Assembly (NCBI RefSeq): GCF_002741035.1
Contig: NZ_CP016808.1
Location: forward strand, 558,001-622,000
Length of the DNA: 64,000 bases
Direction: 5' to 3'
Source of the DNA: Paenibacillus sp. BIHB 4019
Lineage (GTDB): Bacteria > Bacillota > Bacilli > Paenibacillales > Paenibacillaceae
Part shown: positions 32,999 through 42,467 of the stretch, in pieces
Position numbering within the stretch: the first letter of the stretch is position 1
Layout: each line of letters begins with the position of its first letter
The notes under the pieces: generated by a model
The model's database searches: none
Told to the model about the DNA's origin: nothing
Seen by the model: only the letters and a program-made list of their open reading frames with translations
Position numbers and translations under genes: made by a program

Positions 32999-34023
32999 TT
33001 CGTTAATGTATTTACAACTTCATCAACGATCACTTTAGAGGAGATTGGACCGCCGAACACCCAGGTCGCGCTATCTAATCCGAAGAAACGTTTTTCCTTA
33101 ACGAAGGCAAGACCGTTCCAAACGGAGTTATCCTTTAGTTCTTTCGAAAAAATATCATCATCCTTTTGGACGATGTAGATTAGATTGGTATCTTGAACCG
33201 CAGGCAGCGCTTCAACCGTCGAAGTGCTAAATCCAAAAACCTCAAAATTTTCCGATTTCCAATCGTTTTTCAAGCCAATCCGATTCAACGTTTGTACGGC
33301 AAGCGAATTATCAGTAAAAAGACGCAACGTTGCTGCATTTTGGTAGCTGTACGCTTGTGTCAGTACATAATTCAAGCCGCCCTTGCCTGCCGCATCAAGC
33401 TTCGCCTTTGCATCTGCATAATGCGCATCCAGATCAGCTAGAACCTTCTTACCTTCTTCTGTTTTGCCAACGGCAGCTGCAATCGTTTTGAACACTTCTT
33501 CCATTTGGTCATATTGATTGGTTTCCCCTTCAAGCGGGTACAGGCTAAAAATCAACGTTGGCGCAATGCTTTTCAATTGATCATAGATTGCTTCGTGGCT
33601 ATCCGTATTCGCAATAATCAAATCTGGCTTCAAAGCGGCAATCGTCTCCAGGTTCGGCTCTTCACGCAAACCAACATCCGTCACGTTTGCATCCAGTGAT
33701 GCCTCTGATGTCACATACTGCTTATATTGTGCGTTATCGGTATTCCCCACTGGCTGCATGCCAAGCGCAATCACGTCTTCCGTAAACGTCCACTCTAGTA
33801 CGACAACCTTTTGCGCGGGCTTATCCAGCTTAACCTCGCCTTTAGCATCCTTAAGTACAATAGGACCAGCCGCCGCCGCAGACTCCCCATTTGTATTTGC
33901 AGCAGCTGCATTATCAGTTGCCGTTCCTTCTGCTGCTGATTGATTCGTTGTGTTAGATCCACAGCCTGCCGCGACCAGCATAACCAGGATGGCCATAATT
34001 AAACCCATTAGCCTTTTGTTCAT
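32995..34023 (-). CDS. Iron-siderophore ABC transporter binding lipoprotein
   Basis: Lipoprotein of 342 aa; the signal ends LVAAGCGSN (Cys near residue 21), followed by an Ala/Asn-rich spacer. The rest is a FecB/FepB-like binding protein with two Rossmann-type lobes joined by a helix: KVVVLEWTFTEDVIALGMQP, ETIAALKPDLIIANTDSH and LKSIAPTLIFSLYP are characteristic. It presents ferric siderophore to the double permease, whose ATG overlaps this stop codon by four bases. Two Fur boxes precede it, so expression is expected under iron limitation. The siderophore type cannot be read from sequence. Confidence 0.92.
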   Translation of the reverse strand: MNKRLMGLIMAILVMLVAAGCGSNTTNQSAAEGTATDNAAAANTNGESAAAAGPIVLKDAKGEVKLDKPAQKVVVLEWTFTEDVIALGMQPVGNTDNAQYKQYVTSEASLDANVTDVGLREEPNLETIAALKPDLIIANTDSHEAIYDQLKSIAPTLIFSLYPLEGETNQYDQMEEVFKTIAAAVGKTEEGKKVLADLDAHYADAKAKLDAAGKGGLNYVLTQAYSYQNAATLRLFTDNSLAVQTLNRIGLKNDWKSENFEVFGFSTSTVEALPAVQDTNLIYIVQKDDDIFSKELKDNSVWNGLAFVKEKRFFGLDSATWVFGGPISSKVIVDEVVNTLTK

Positions 34024-34068
34024 TTTATAGATCCCCCTATTTTTTCAAAAATCAAAGCTGCTCCAATG

Positions 34069-34104
34069 TGATAATGCTTATCATTATATTGATAATGATT
34101 ATCA
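34069..34104. promoter_or_regulatory. Two Fur boxes 21 bp apart
   Basis: TGATAATGCTTATCA (34069-34083) and the perfect TGATAATGATTATCA (34090-34104), centres 21 bp apart, or two helical turns, just upstream of the siderophore-binding protein gene. Confidence 0.9.
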
Positions 34105-34192
34105 TAATTAGACACAATAGCTATATTAGCTACCATTTCACCGAAAGTCAATGTTTAAATTTCCAATTCCCACTTTATCCGACCCGAATACA

Positions 34193-34223
34193 AAAAAAAG
34201 GACAGGATACGTTCTCCTGTCCC
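34193..34223 (-). terminator. Intrinsic terminator of the GH127 gene
   Basis: Minus strand GGACAGGA, 7-nt loop, TCCTGTCC and eight Ts, about 90 nt after the stop codon. Confidence 0.9.
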
Positions 34224-34311
34224 TTGCTACCTTATCTTGTCTTTCTGCCGCAAGCTGTATCTATGCCCCCGTTGCCGTTGCATCAATCCCGCAGCTAAAC
34301 GCTCAAATCTT

Positions 34312-36249
34312 TCAGCTTCGCAGCCAGACGCTCATTTCGCCAGGCTGGCGATTGCCCCATAAATAATATGGGATGGACTTGAACCGCACAGCTGTTCTCT
34401 GCTTCGTAAATGGACGATATGGCTTGCCATCTGACCACGAAGCAGAGTCTGTCATTACGCCGTCTCCTTCTACAATAACGCAGCTGCCAAGAAGATTTTG
34501 TGCGGTATACTCCGTTAAATTTGGTTCCTCCGCCAATGAGAGCGAGGCAATCGGAGCTCCATTGTCCGCTTCCTCCAAGCAATAAACGAGCGGCCCGCGC
34601 TGAATAGCCACTTTGCCAGCATCAGCGCGAATGGACGGGTGGGCAGCAATAAACTTCGCCTCCATCGGAAGCAGCCACTCCAATGTATCGCCCTCTGACC
34701 AATTTCGCTCTACTTTCGCATAGCCATTTTCAACTCGATAAGGCTGCGCTGCGCCATTTACTTTTAACGTTGGCTGCTCGCTTTGGAACCAATCAGGTAT
34801 GCGTAAGGCCATTTCAAATGCAGCACTTGCTGTGCCCTCCGGAAGGGAAACCGACCATTCAACATGCCCGCTCCAAGGCAGCTCGGAGCGTTGATGCAGC
34901 GTTACGTTGACGCCGCCCAGTTCAAAGGAAGCTTTGCTTCCGATAAACAAATGGGTGTACACCGTTCTGCCATCAGCAGACACGTCGTAAATATAATCGT
35001 TTAGCGAAGATAGCAGCCGTGCGACGTTGGGCGGACAGCAGGAGCAGCCGAACCATTTTTGCCGAACTGGCTTTACGTGATGCCGGTCTGGACTTTTGCA
35101 GCTTGCTTCTGGCCATACCTCTAGCGGGTTGACATAGAAAAAATGTTTGCCGTCGTTGGACATGCTGCCCAGCACATTGTTGTACAGCGCTCTCTCCATC
35201 ACATCCGCATATTCGCTCCTTGCTTCAAGCTGCAGCATGCGGCGTGCCCAGAAAATCAAGCCGATAGAGGCACAGGTTTCTGCATAAACCGTATCGTTAG
35301 GAAGATCGTAGTCAAACGTGAAGGCTTCTCCGTGATGCGTTGAACCAATGCCCCCCGTAATGTACATTTGTTTGCCTGTCGTATTGGACCAAAGGCGCTC
35401 GCAAGCTTCGCGCAGCCCCGCGTCTTCCGTCAAACGGGCGAGGTCAGCCATCGCCGTGTACATGTAGACAGCTCTAACGGAGTGGCCGACAGCGACCGTT
35501 TGCTCACGTACGGGAAGATGGCATTGGTATACTTCCAAATTAGGCATGCCTTGTGACCAAATGTTCGTCCTGCCGCCGCGTTTCCATTCCTCTACAAAAT
35601 AGTTTGGCTCGTTTCCACGCTCATCAATGAAGTAGCGGCTAAGGTTCAAATAACGCTCCTCCCCGGTAACTCCATACAGCTTGACCAAGGCCAATTCAAT
35701 TTCCTGATGCCCGCAGTAAGCCCGGATCTGGCCCGGTTCGGTTCCAAACAAGCTTGCAATCAGGTCAGCGAAACGGCAAGAGAGGTCGAGCAATTTGCGC
35801 TTGCCTGTCGCTTCGTAATAAGCAACTGCTGCTTCAATCAAATGGCCTGCACAATAAAGCTCATGGGCCTCGTAAAGATTCGTCCACTGTTTTCCAGGCT
35901 CTTTAATCGTAAAATAGGTATTCAAATAGCCGTTGTTTTGCTGGGCTTGGCCGATCAGATCAATAGCTTCATCAGCCGTTTGCTCCAGCTCAGGATCGGG
36001 GTGGCGATGCAGCGAATAGGCAACAGCCTCCAGCCATTTGTACAGATCGCTATCTTGAAAAACCCAGCCGCCAAATTCCCCTTTCGCAAGTCCCGCAGCT
36101 ATTTTAAAATTTCGAATGGCGTAGCTTGGCTCAGCACCTTCTATCCTATCGTTCAGTGCTTCCCACTGATAAGGGATAACGGTTTGGCGAACAAGCTCGG
36201 AATATTGGTTCCAAAAATCGTCTTGGATAAAAATCTGATTTTTTCGCAT
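34312..36249 (-). CDS. GH127 beta-L-arabinofuranosidase (DUF1680 family)
   Basis: Predicted cytosolic retaining glycosidase, 645 aa, normal length for the family. The (alpha/alpha)6 barrel motifs are present: AYSLHRHPDPELEQ, GHQEIELALVKLYGVTGE and the metal site in AETCASIG (Glu and Cys) with GCSCCPPNVAR (Cys pair). In the studied HypBA1 enzyme, zinc is held by one Glu and three Cys and one of the Cys pair is the nucleophile; the equivalents are all here. No signal peptide, so it should act on short imported arabinosides. GAGGTGG precedes the ATG. Divergent AraC gene is the likely regulator. Strict substrate (beta-1,2-linked arabinofuranosyl) is inferred from the family. Confidence 0.92.
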   Translation of the reverse strand: MRKNQIFIQDDFWNQYSELVRQTVIPYQWEALNDRIEGAEPSYAIRNFKIAAGLAKGEFGGWVFQDSDLYKWLEAVAYSLHRHPDPELEQTADEAIDLIGQAQQNNGYLNTYFTIKEPGKQWTNLYEAHELYCAGHLIEAAVAYYEATGKRKLLDLSCRFADLIASLFGTEPGQIRAYCGHQEIELALVKLYGVTGEERYLNLSRYFIDERGNEPNYFVEEWKRGGRTNIWSQGMPNLEVYQCHLPVREQTVAVGHSVRAVYMYTAMADLARLTEDAGLREACERLWSNTTGKQMYITGGIGSTHHGEAFTFDYDLPNDTVYAETCASIGLIFWARRMLQLEARSEYADVMERALYNNVLGSMSNDGKHFFYVNPLEVWPEASCKSPDRHHVKPVRQKWFGCSCCPPNVARLLSSLNDYIYDVSADGRTVYTHLFIGSKASFELGGVNVTLHQRSELPWSGHVEWSVSLPEGTASAAFEMALRIPDWFQSEQPTLKVNGAAQPYRVENGYAKVERNWSEGDTLEWLLPMEAKFIAAHPSIRADAGKVAIQRGPLVYCLEEADNGAPIASLSLAEEPNLTEYTAQNLLGSCVIVEGDGVMTDSASWSDGKPYRPFTKQRTAVRFKSIPYYLWGNRQPGEMSVWLRS

Positions 36250-36379
36250 ACATATCCACCTCGAAGCTATAAAATTTGACTCTCTATAGCATCGAGTATA
36301 TGCTTTTTATAGCTGTCATCATAGAAACGGTTTGACCTTTTTTCTATAAAATATAACACAGAAAAATGAGGGTAATCAT

Positions 36380-37231
36380 TTGAAGAACGAGTTAATGGTT
36401 TCGCTTCAGACCCCGACCCTTCCTTATTTTTGGGAAGCTGGCCGCGCAGACTTTCGCGCAGGAGATCGCCATCCGAATCGAAAGCATTTCGGCCTGTTCG
36501 ATTTGCTGCTTGTAGTTAATGGAACCCTGCACATTGGTGAAGACGGGACAGAATGGCCGCTTGGCGCAGGGGATACGTTATTGCTGCTGCCGGAAGGGGA
36601 GCATTATTCGGTCAGGCCATGCGAGGAGGAAACGGTTTTTTACTGGGTTCATTTCGAGCACGAGGTATGGCGTCAAACTGCTGCGATTGCTGAAGCAGAA
36701 GCAGCGGCCCCATCATCTCCCTTCGATAATCCAAAATTAATCCATATCCCTAAGCACGCCTCGCTGCCTAACCCCCAGATCGCGTTTGATCTGATGAGGC
36801 AGCTTCTGGAGCTGCCGATCGGCGAAGCCTTCTGGGAGAAGCAGCACTTGCTGTTCCAACTGCTCGCTTTGCTGGAAAATGGAAGATCGGGGATGACTAG
36901 TACGCCCGCAACGCGTCTGGCTGAGAAAACTGCAGCTTACTTGCAGCGCAACTACCAAGAGGAAATTACCAATGAAACGCTGGCATTAGCGCTGCACTTC
37001 CACCCTAACTACATTGTGCGTTGCATGAAAATGAAATATGGGGTCACGCCCATTCATTATTTGCTGCAATTCCGGATGGAGCGGGCCAAGCAGCTTCTCG
37101 TCTCGACGGAATGGTCCATCGATCGCATAGCTGAGGAGGTCGGCTTCCGATATTCCCCTTACTTCTCGACCTGTTTCAAGCGCAGCGTTGGAATGACTCC
37201 ACTCCACTTTCGCAAGAAATATTTGAATTAA
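36380..37231 (+). CDS. AraC-family regulator with N-terminal cupin
   Basis: Regulator of 283 aa. Residues about 25-95 form an arabinose-binding-like cupin (LLLVVNGTLHIGEDG, PLGAGDTLLLLPEGEHY); residues about 180-283 hold two helix-turn-helix motifs (TNETLALALHFHPNYIVRCM and IDRIAEEVGFRYSPYFSTCF) and the usual ending GMTPLHFRKKY. The start is TTG with GAGGG 7 nt upstream. It is divergent from the GH127 gene across 130 bp, so it probably switches that gene on when an arabinose-containing sugar is present. A bidirectional terminator follows. Confidence 0.9.
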   Translation: MKNELMVSLQTPTLPYFWEAGRADFRAGDRHPNRKHFGLFDLLLVVNGTLHIGEDGTEWPLGAGDTLLLLPEGEHYSVRPCEEETVFYWVHFEHEVWRQTAAIAEAEAAAPSSPFDNPKLIHIPKHASLPNPQIAFDLMRQLLELPIGEAFWEKQHLLFQLLALLENGRSGMTSTPATRLAEKTAAYLQRNYQEEITNETLALALHFHPNYIVRCMKMKYGVTPIHYLLQFRMERAKQLLVSTEWSIDRIAEEVGFRYSPYFSTCFKRSVGMTPLHFRKKYLN

Positions 37232-37302
37232 AGGATTGCGATTACTATTTATCTGAGGTTTGAAATTTAGAAAAGGCACCGTATATTTATAGCCAACAAA
37301 AA

Positions 37303-37342
37303 AACAACGACCGATCATCATCGATGACCGGTCGTTGTTTTT
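37303..37342. terminator. Bidirectional intrinsic terminator
   Basis: AACAACGACCG and CGGTCGTTGTT flank a further paired segment (TCATC/GATGA); the A run on one side and T run on the other serve the AraC gene and the converging UPF0303 gene. Confidence 0.9.
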
Positions 37343-37378
37343 AAAAGTTAGAGTGTTTGCTGCCTGCTCCATTATTTT

Positions 37379-37837
37379 TCAGCTTATACCCAAATAAGCG
37401 CTCAAACAACTTGTGATACGCTCATGTTCATCAACGTCCGAGGTGCCCGTAACCGCAATGGCCCCAATAAAGCCAACTCCCCTTACTACGATTGGGAATC
37501 CGCCTCCTGCTGCTACATAATCAACAGGGCTTAAATGGAGAGCCTCCTCCAGTGTCACACCTTGCTCCTTCAGCTTCAATTGAATGCCCAATGTGCTTTG
37601 ATTGAGCCTATAAACCGTATTTTTCTTCTTCCGAAGCCATTCATCGTTGTCTACGGTCGTCCCTTCCAATGCAGCGTGGAAGATTTGTTGTCCGCATTTA
37701 GAAATATCTACTGCAATAGACTTTCCTTCACTTCTGGCTTTGTTTAGCAGCAATAAACCAATTTCTATTCCCATGTCATGACTAAACGTATCAAATTGCA
37801 ATAACCTTTCTTGTTTGGCAATCATCTCAATATTCAT
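37379..37837 (-). CDS. UPF0303 / HbpS-like heme-degrading-domain protein
   Basis: Small soluble protein, 152 aa, matching the UPF0303 (HbpS/GlcG-like) fold: EIGLLLLNKARSEGKSIAVD, the WLRKKKNTV region and the glycine-rich YVAAGGGFPIVVRGVGFIGA followed by VTGTSDVDEHE. Relatives have been linked to heme or small-molecule binding, but the true role is unsettled. GGAGG lies 8 nt before the ATG. It follows a Gfo/Idh/MocA dehydrogenase gene by 42 nt on the same strand, so the two may be co-transcribed and share a sugar-related role. Confidence 0.85.
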   Translation of the reverse strand: MNIEMIAKQERLLQFDTFSHDMGIEIGLLLLNKARSEGKSIAVDISKCGQQIFHAALEGTTVDNDEWLRKKKNTVYRLNQSTLGIQLKLKEQGVTLEEALHLSPVDYVAAGGGFPIVVRGVGFIGAIAVTGTSDVDEHERITSCLSAYLGIS

Positions 37838-37879
37838 CGTCTATTCCTCCATCCTTTTGCGATATATTAGCCTCTTCCC

Positions 37880-38896
37880 TTAATCCTCAAAAGGATATTT
37901 AAGCCCCCATTGACGCCGCAATTCATCGCACTGCTTCATAATGGACAGGCTTTGTTCCCAGGTCATAATGGGCGACTGCTTCAGATTTCCCCTTATGCAT
38001 TCATTCACATGCGCAATTTCATATTGAAAGCCATCATCTTGAATGCCTTCGACACTTTGAGGCGCTTTTTCTTCATAGGTCGTAATATTGCCATTCTTCA
38101 TCACATGGATTAAAGTAGGCTTCCAAAAGGACGGCACTTCAATATAGCCCCCAGTACCATAGATCATGGCAGTATCGACCATATCCGTTCTCACGCCACT
38201 GCTCATGACGACAAGCTCGCCTTTATCATACTTGGCAATATAGCTTGCTTGCTCGTCAACCTGTATATGGTATTCATCCGAATCAATAGTAGCGAATCCT
38301 GTAAGGGCAACGGGATTTTTCCCTAATACGGCTTCGGCAAAATGAAGATTATAAATGCCTGTATCCAGCAAGCCGCCACCAGCAAGCTCCGGATTCATCC
38401 ATCGTTGATCACGGAATTCGCCCGGCATTCTAAAAGAAAACGCAATATTCATCGCTCTAACTTCACCGATGCCCTCATCATTTAAAAATGACCTTATCTT
38501 GTTCATCATCGGAAAAAATCTTGTCCACATGCCCTCCATGAAAAATACATTATTTTTCTTGGCACATTCTAAAACTTCAGTTAATTCGCCTGCATTGACA
38601 CATGCCGGCTTTTCTACCAATACTGATTTTCCGTGCTCCATCGCCATGATTGCCATTTTTTTATGTGCGGGATGCGGGACGGGAATATAGACAACATCAA
38701 TATCCGGCCTTTTTAGCAAAGCATCATACTCTAGCGCCAAGGGAATATCGTGCTTTTGAGCCATCTTCTGCGCACTTTCTATTGTTCGCGACGATACAGC
38801 CACAATTTCCACATCCTTGAGCTGTTTGGCGCCACAAATCCATCTGTCTACAATACCTCCTGACCCTAATAAACCCCATCTTATTTTTCTATCCAT
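37880..38896 (-). CDS. Gfo/Idh/MocA-family NAD(P)-dependent oxidoreductase
   Basis: Protein of 338 aa: Rossmann N-terminus with WGLLGSGGIVDRWI (GxGxxx variant), the EKPACVNAGEL loop bearing the conserved Lys, then an alpha/beta C-terminal domain with GGGLLDTGIYNLHFAEAVLG. Relatives oxidise or reduce sugars or polyols such as inositol, glucose derivatives or 1,5-anhydrofructose; the substrate here is open. AAAGGAGG precedes the ATG at 9 nt. A cre-like site lies about 50 nt upstream, suggesting catabolite control. It sits between the UPF0303 gene and a YesMN-ABC locus. Confidence 0.9.
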   Translation of the reverse strand: MDRKIRWGLLGSGGIVDRWICGAKQLKDVEIVAVSSRTIESAQKMAQKHDIPLALEYDALLKRPDIDVVYIPVPHPAHKKMAIMAMEHGKSVLVEKPACVNAGELTEVLECAKKNNVFFMEGMWTRFFPMMNKIRSFLNDEGIGEVRAMNIAFSFRMPGEFRDQRWMNPELAGGGLLDTGIYNLHFAEAVLGKNPVALTGFATIDSDEYHIQVDEQASYIAKYDKGELVVMSSGVRTDMVDTAMIYGTGGYIEVPSFWKPTLIHVMKNGNITTYEEKAPQSVEGIQDDGFQYEIAHVNECIRGNLKQSPIMTWEQSLSIMKQCDELRRQWGLKYPFED

Positions 38897-38943
38897 TGTT
38901 ATACTCCTCCTTTTCGCTTCGCCTGACCTGATGCCTCAAACCT

Positions 38944-38957
38944 TGTATTCGCTTTCA
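38944..38957 (-). promoter_or_regulatory. Candidate cre site upstream of the Gfo/Idh/MocA gene
   Basis: Minus strand TGAAAGCGAATACA, one mismatch to the cre consensus, about 50 nt from the start codon. Confidence 0.4.
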
Positions 38958-39032
38958 TTCTAGCTTCTAGTTTACATGGTGGAACGACGAATTCCGATTG
39001 TCCAAACCAAGGCGTTTTTACCCAAAACCGGG

Positions 39033-40673
39033 CTACACCCCCGTTCGATCGCGATATTCCTGGGGAGTCATGTTCGAAAATGTCCTAAACAGCTTAATGA
39101 AATGCGGTACGGCCTGATACCCTATGATTCGGGCGATTTCATAAATTTTCTTGTCGCTGCTGCGCAGCAAATACGCGGCCAATTCCATCCGGTATCGCAA
39201 AATATATTCGCTCAAATTGTTTCCTGTTTCTGCCCGGTACGCTCTCGACAAATAAGCGGGATGAAGACCGATTTGCGCCGCAAGCGTCTGCAGCGATAAA
39301 TTGTCGTTCATGTTTTGCTCGATGAATTTATGGACTTTGTCCACCAATCCTGTCTGCTTGACGCATGAATCTTCCAATTGTTCTTTAAGGCAGCGGAATA
39401 TGAAAAATGCCCACTTCTCCAACTGCTTAAGAGAAGGAGCAGTTGGCATGAGACCGAAGGAGGATGCCCCGAACTCGCTTAGCAGCTTTCCTTTCTTGTG
39501 CGCCATATACTGATAGGCGTTAGCAATGGCGAAATACGCTTCATTGGCATACTCGGGGGGATAATCTACGCTTTTCAGTTCCTTGAATATTTCGATTAGC
39601 TTTTCCTCCGCATGCAGCCAGTTTCCCGTATCGAGCAAATGAATGAGGAGAGGAGGGCGATATAGCGATGTCAGCGTTCCAATTCGAACCTGATCAAGTA
39701 GGCCCGTGATCCGCAAAAATAAGCTTTGCCGCCCTTCTTCTATCCGCCTCATGCCATCGATTACTGAGCGGTACAGCCCGGGAAGGCCTTCGGGAAAAGA
39801 CACCCCGTTCACGGCTAGCGCGATGGACACACTGCCATTCAAGAGGGACTCCGCCTTTTTCTTCAGTGCAGCCACCCGGACGTCCATCGTAATCCGATCG
39901 ATTGTCGTGGCTTGTTGAGCCTGCCCGTTCGTACTGGCTTCCCCTTTGGCCGAAACGACAAAGACGAGATATTCATTATGATCACGGCAGAACCACAAGT
40001 GAAAGACGTCCCTAAACAATTCTTCCGCCATATTCGTGACCGCATATTCAATAAGCCCTCTATCCATGCTTTCATATTCTTGCAGCCTGCCCTCCAGCCT
40101 TACGATGAACAAGCCTACCTCCTGTCCCAAGGTGAAAGGCAAGTCCAATAGGAAAAGCTTTCGTTCCAGCTCCGCGAACGGGATGCCGTTATCGTGCAGC
40201 AAACGATTCAACAGCTCGTTGCGCAGCGTAGGCAAATTTTCTCTGAAGGCGTATACGTCACGTTGCTGCTGCTGCTGTTGCCTCATCTCGCAGGTAATTT
40301 CTTCGGATAATTTGCCCAGCATCTCCCGAAGCTGTTCGGGATTTACCGGCTTCATTAAGTAGCCAGACGTATTATACGGTACAACACCTTGTGCATATTC
40401 GAAATCGGCATACCCCGAAATAACGATAATTTTGACTTTGCGTCCCATTTCACGTATTTCTCGAATGAGTTCAATTCCGTTCATCTCCGGCATTCGAATA
40501 TCCGTAATGATGATATGAATGTTTTGTTCCCGATAAAGCTTTAAAGCCTCCTCACCCGTATGGGCTTTATGAATATGCCTGATTTTAAGTTCATCCTTTG
40601 GAATGGTAGCGGCTATGCTGTCAACCTGGGAGGGAATATCGTCTACGATCAGCACTTCAAATATCGGAATCAC
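39033..40673 (-). CDS. YesN-type response regulator with AraC DNA-binding domain (second)
   Basis: Regulator of about 546 aa. Receiver domain with VLIVDDIPSQVDS and phosphoacceptor Asp in IIITDIRMPEMNG; a long middle region; two AraC motifs at the C-terminus (LQTLAAQIGLHPAYLSRAY and IYEIARIIGYQAVPHFIKLF) ending NMTPQEYRDRTGV. It overlaps the kinase gene by 17 nt. GGAGG sits on top of the GTG at 40673, too close to serve it; ATA eight nt later, or a later GTG at 40655, could be the true start. It is the last gene of a minus-strand series after binding protein, two permeases and kinase, and should activate that transporter. Confidence 0.9.
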   Translation of the reverse strand: MIPIFEVLIVDDIPSQVDSIAATIPKDELKIRHIHKAHTGEEALKLYREQNIHIIITDIRMPEMNGIELIREIREMGRKVKIIVISGYADFEYAQGVVPYNTSGYLMKPVNPEQLREMLGKLSEEITCEMRQQQQQQRDVYAFRENLPTLRNELLNRLLHDNGIPFAELERKLFLLDLPFTLGQEVGLFIVRLEGRLQEYESMDRGLIEYAVTNMAEELFRDVFHLWFCRDHNEYLVFVVSAKGEASTNGQAQQATTIDRITMDVRVAALKKKAESLLNGSVSIALAVNGVSFPEGLPGLYRSVIDGMRRIEEGRQSLFLRITGLLDQVRIGTLTSLYRPPLLIHLLDTGNWLHAEEKLIEIFKELKSVDYPPEYANEAYFAIANAYQYMAHKKGKLLSEFGASSFGLMPTAPSLKQLEKWAFFIFRCLKEQLEDSCVKQTGLVDKVHKFIEQNMNDNLSLQTLAAQIGLHPAYLSRAYRAETGNNLSEYILRYRMELAAYLLRSSDKKIYEIARIIGYQAVPHFIKLFRTFSNMTPQEYRDRTGV

Positions 40674-42420
40674 CTCCGTTCTTAATCATCAATCCCACGC
40701 GAAGCCCACCTAAAGAGGAATGGTCGATCAAAAGCCCTGAGGATTGTCCGAAGTAATGCCTTAGACGTTGATGAACGTTCCTTAGCCCAAGGCTGTGATC
40801 CGCGCTTGATTTCAACTGCAAGGAATGCCTTAAAGCATTCAATTCCGCTTGCTGCATTCCGACGCCGTTATCTTCTACGATGAGTTCCCAGCCTTCCTCG
40901 GTCTGTTTGCCGGTTATGACGATTTCAAATTTCCCCATCTTGCCTTCCATTCCATGCACAATCGCATTTTCGACAAGCGGCTGAAACAGCAAGCGGGGCA
41001 TAAGCAAAGAAAACATGCCTAATTCGATCTGTTCATGAAATTGCAGGCGCTCGGACTGCATCCGGTGGATTTCCAAATAATTGCGAATCAATTCCATCTC
41101 TTCGGCCAATGAAGTCAATTGCTGCTCCGTTCTGGTCGTATAACGATAATACTGGCTCAAGTGCTGGGTGAAGGCGACAATCGCTTTCGTCCGTTCAAGC
41201 TGAGCCATGCTTTGGATATATGCGAAGTTGTTATACAGAAAATGCGGATTGATTTGCGCCTGCAAATGCTTGAGGGACGACTCTTTGGCCTGAAGCTGTT
41301 CCGTGTACACTTTATCGATTAGCGTCTGAATATCGTGGGACATCAGGTTAAACTGCTCGATCAAATAATAAAACTCATTATTCGATATATGCTTGACCCG
41401 ATGACCGTATTCGCCCCGCCGAAGCGACTTCACCGCCCGAATTAAATCGTAGATCGGCTTCTGCACGTTGCGGTACAAAAGCGCTGCGGCGGCAACCCCG
41501 AGAACCAGCAAAAGCAAGCCTGCGGCATAAAACATTTTCTTGCTATGATCAATGGGCTCCAGCACTTTTTGCATCGGTTGGAAATCGATTAAATACCATC
41601 CCAACGAGGCGGATGCCACATAATTGACAAGATACGGTTCATTGCGAAACGTCAATTTGACCGACCCTTCGGTCGGGTTCTGCGCTTTGATTTTATCGAA
41701 TTGCTTAGCCATGGCATTGATTAAATCGGGCTCCGACTCCCGCGGCATAATCGGCTCGAAGCCCGGACAATAGAGAAACGGCTCTCCGACGCTGCCTTGC
41801 TTAAAACGATCCAGCATTTTGACTAGATTTTCCGACGAGAACGAGACTTCGACATACAAATTCGGATTTTCCGGCTTGGCGTTTGATTCGAAAGGCGTTA
41901 TTAAATCCCGCACAAATGCGTTTTCCGGTCCCCGCTCCGTAACAATCATGCGATAATCCCAGCGCTGCTGGCTCGAATTTCTGAAGTAATCCGCATCGTG
42001 CTGCTGCAAATAATTCGTAGAAACCATTACGTCCGAAACCGGGGAATACACGGTGAAATCATTTACCCATTGGAAGGTGGTAGACTGCATATCCAGCTTC
42101 TGCAGCAGAAGCGTCTTCGATTGCAGCATGGAATAGGAAGGTTCGGAAGAAGAGCGGAGCTGCAGCTGCAGCGCATCCGGGTCGGACGCAACGACGAAGG
42201 CGGCTCTCCATAAACGGTCTGCTTCAACGTCCATCTGCTCCACAAAAAAACGGATGCGATTCATATTGACTTGAAGCAGCTCCTGCTCAACAACGCCGGT
42301 ACTGATCTTATTCGACGAATTATACATCATAACGACAGGGATGAGCATGAGAACGATCACGATCATGACTTTCGTGAATATATTCATTCTGCCTCCCATA
42401 ACGCTTCTGCTGTATAACAT
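40657..42420 (-). CDS. YesM-type sensor histidine kinase (second)
   Basis: Membrane sensor kinase, 587 aa from ATG 42420 (GGAGG with 9 nt spacing); a TTG at 42438 would swallow that site. Helix 1 about residues 13-35, extracellular sensor to about 295, helix 2 (MFYAAGLLLLVLGVAAAALLY), HAMP, then QINPHFLYNNFAYIQSMAQL with the phospho-His and HATPase_c with VEDNGVGMQQAEL and LGLRNVHQRLRHYFG. Domain order as in YesM, but the sensor region is unlike that of the first kinase, so the ligand probably differs. Its stop overlaps the partner regulator by 17 nt; the ABC transporter genes lie just upstream. Confidence 0.92.
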   Translation of the reverse strand: MLYSRSVMGGRMNIFTKVMIVIVLMLIPVVMMYNSSNKISTGVVEQELLQVNMNRIRFFVEQMDVEADRLWRAAFVVASDPDALQLQLRSSSEPSYSMLQSKTLLLQKLDMQSTTFQWVNDFTVYSPVSDVMVSTNYLQQHDADYFRNSSQQRWDYRMIVTERGPENAFVRDLITPFESNAKPENPNLYVEVSFSSENLVKMLDRFKQGSVGEPFLYCPGFEPIMPRESEPDLINAMAKQFDKIKAQNPTEGSVKLTFRNEPYLVNYVASASLGWYLIDFQPMQKVLEPIDHSKKMFYAAGLLLLVLGVAAAALLYRNVQKPIYDLIRAVKSLRRGEYGHRVKHISNNEFYYLIEQFNLMSHDIQTLIDKVYTEQLQAKESSLKHLQAQINPHFLYNNFAYIQSMAQLERTKAIVAFTQHLSQYYRYTTRTEQQLTSLAEEMELIRNYLEIHRMQSERLQFHEQIELGMFSLLMPRLLFQPLVENAIVHGMEGKMGKFEIVITGKQTEEGWELIVEDNGVGMQQAELNALRHSLQLKSSADHSLGLRNVHQRLRHYFGQSSGLLIDHSSLGGLRVGLMIKNGGDSDI

Positions 42421-42467
42421 AGGTCTCCTCCAATTCAATTCTATCTTATCGGCCGGGAAGAATTACC

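Noticed and set aside
40657..40673. Overlap of the second kinase and regulator frames as a frameshift
   Set aside because: A short overlap with translational coupling is common in such pairs, and both proteins are full length.
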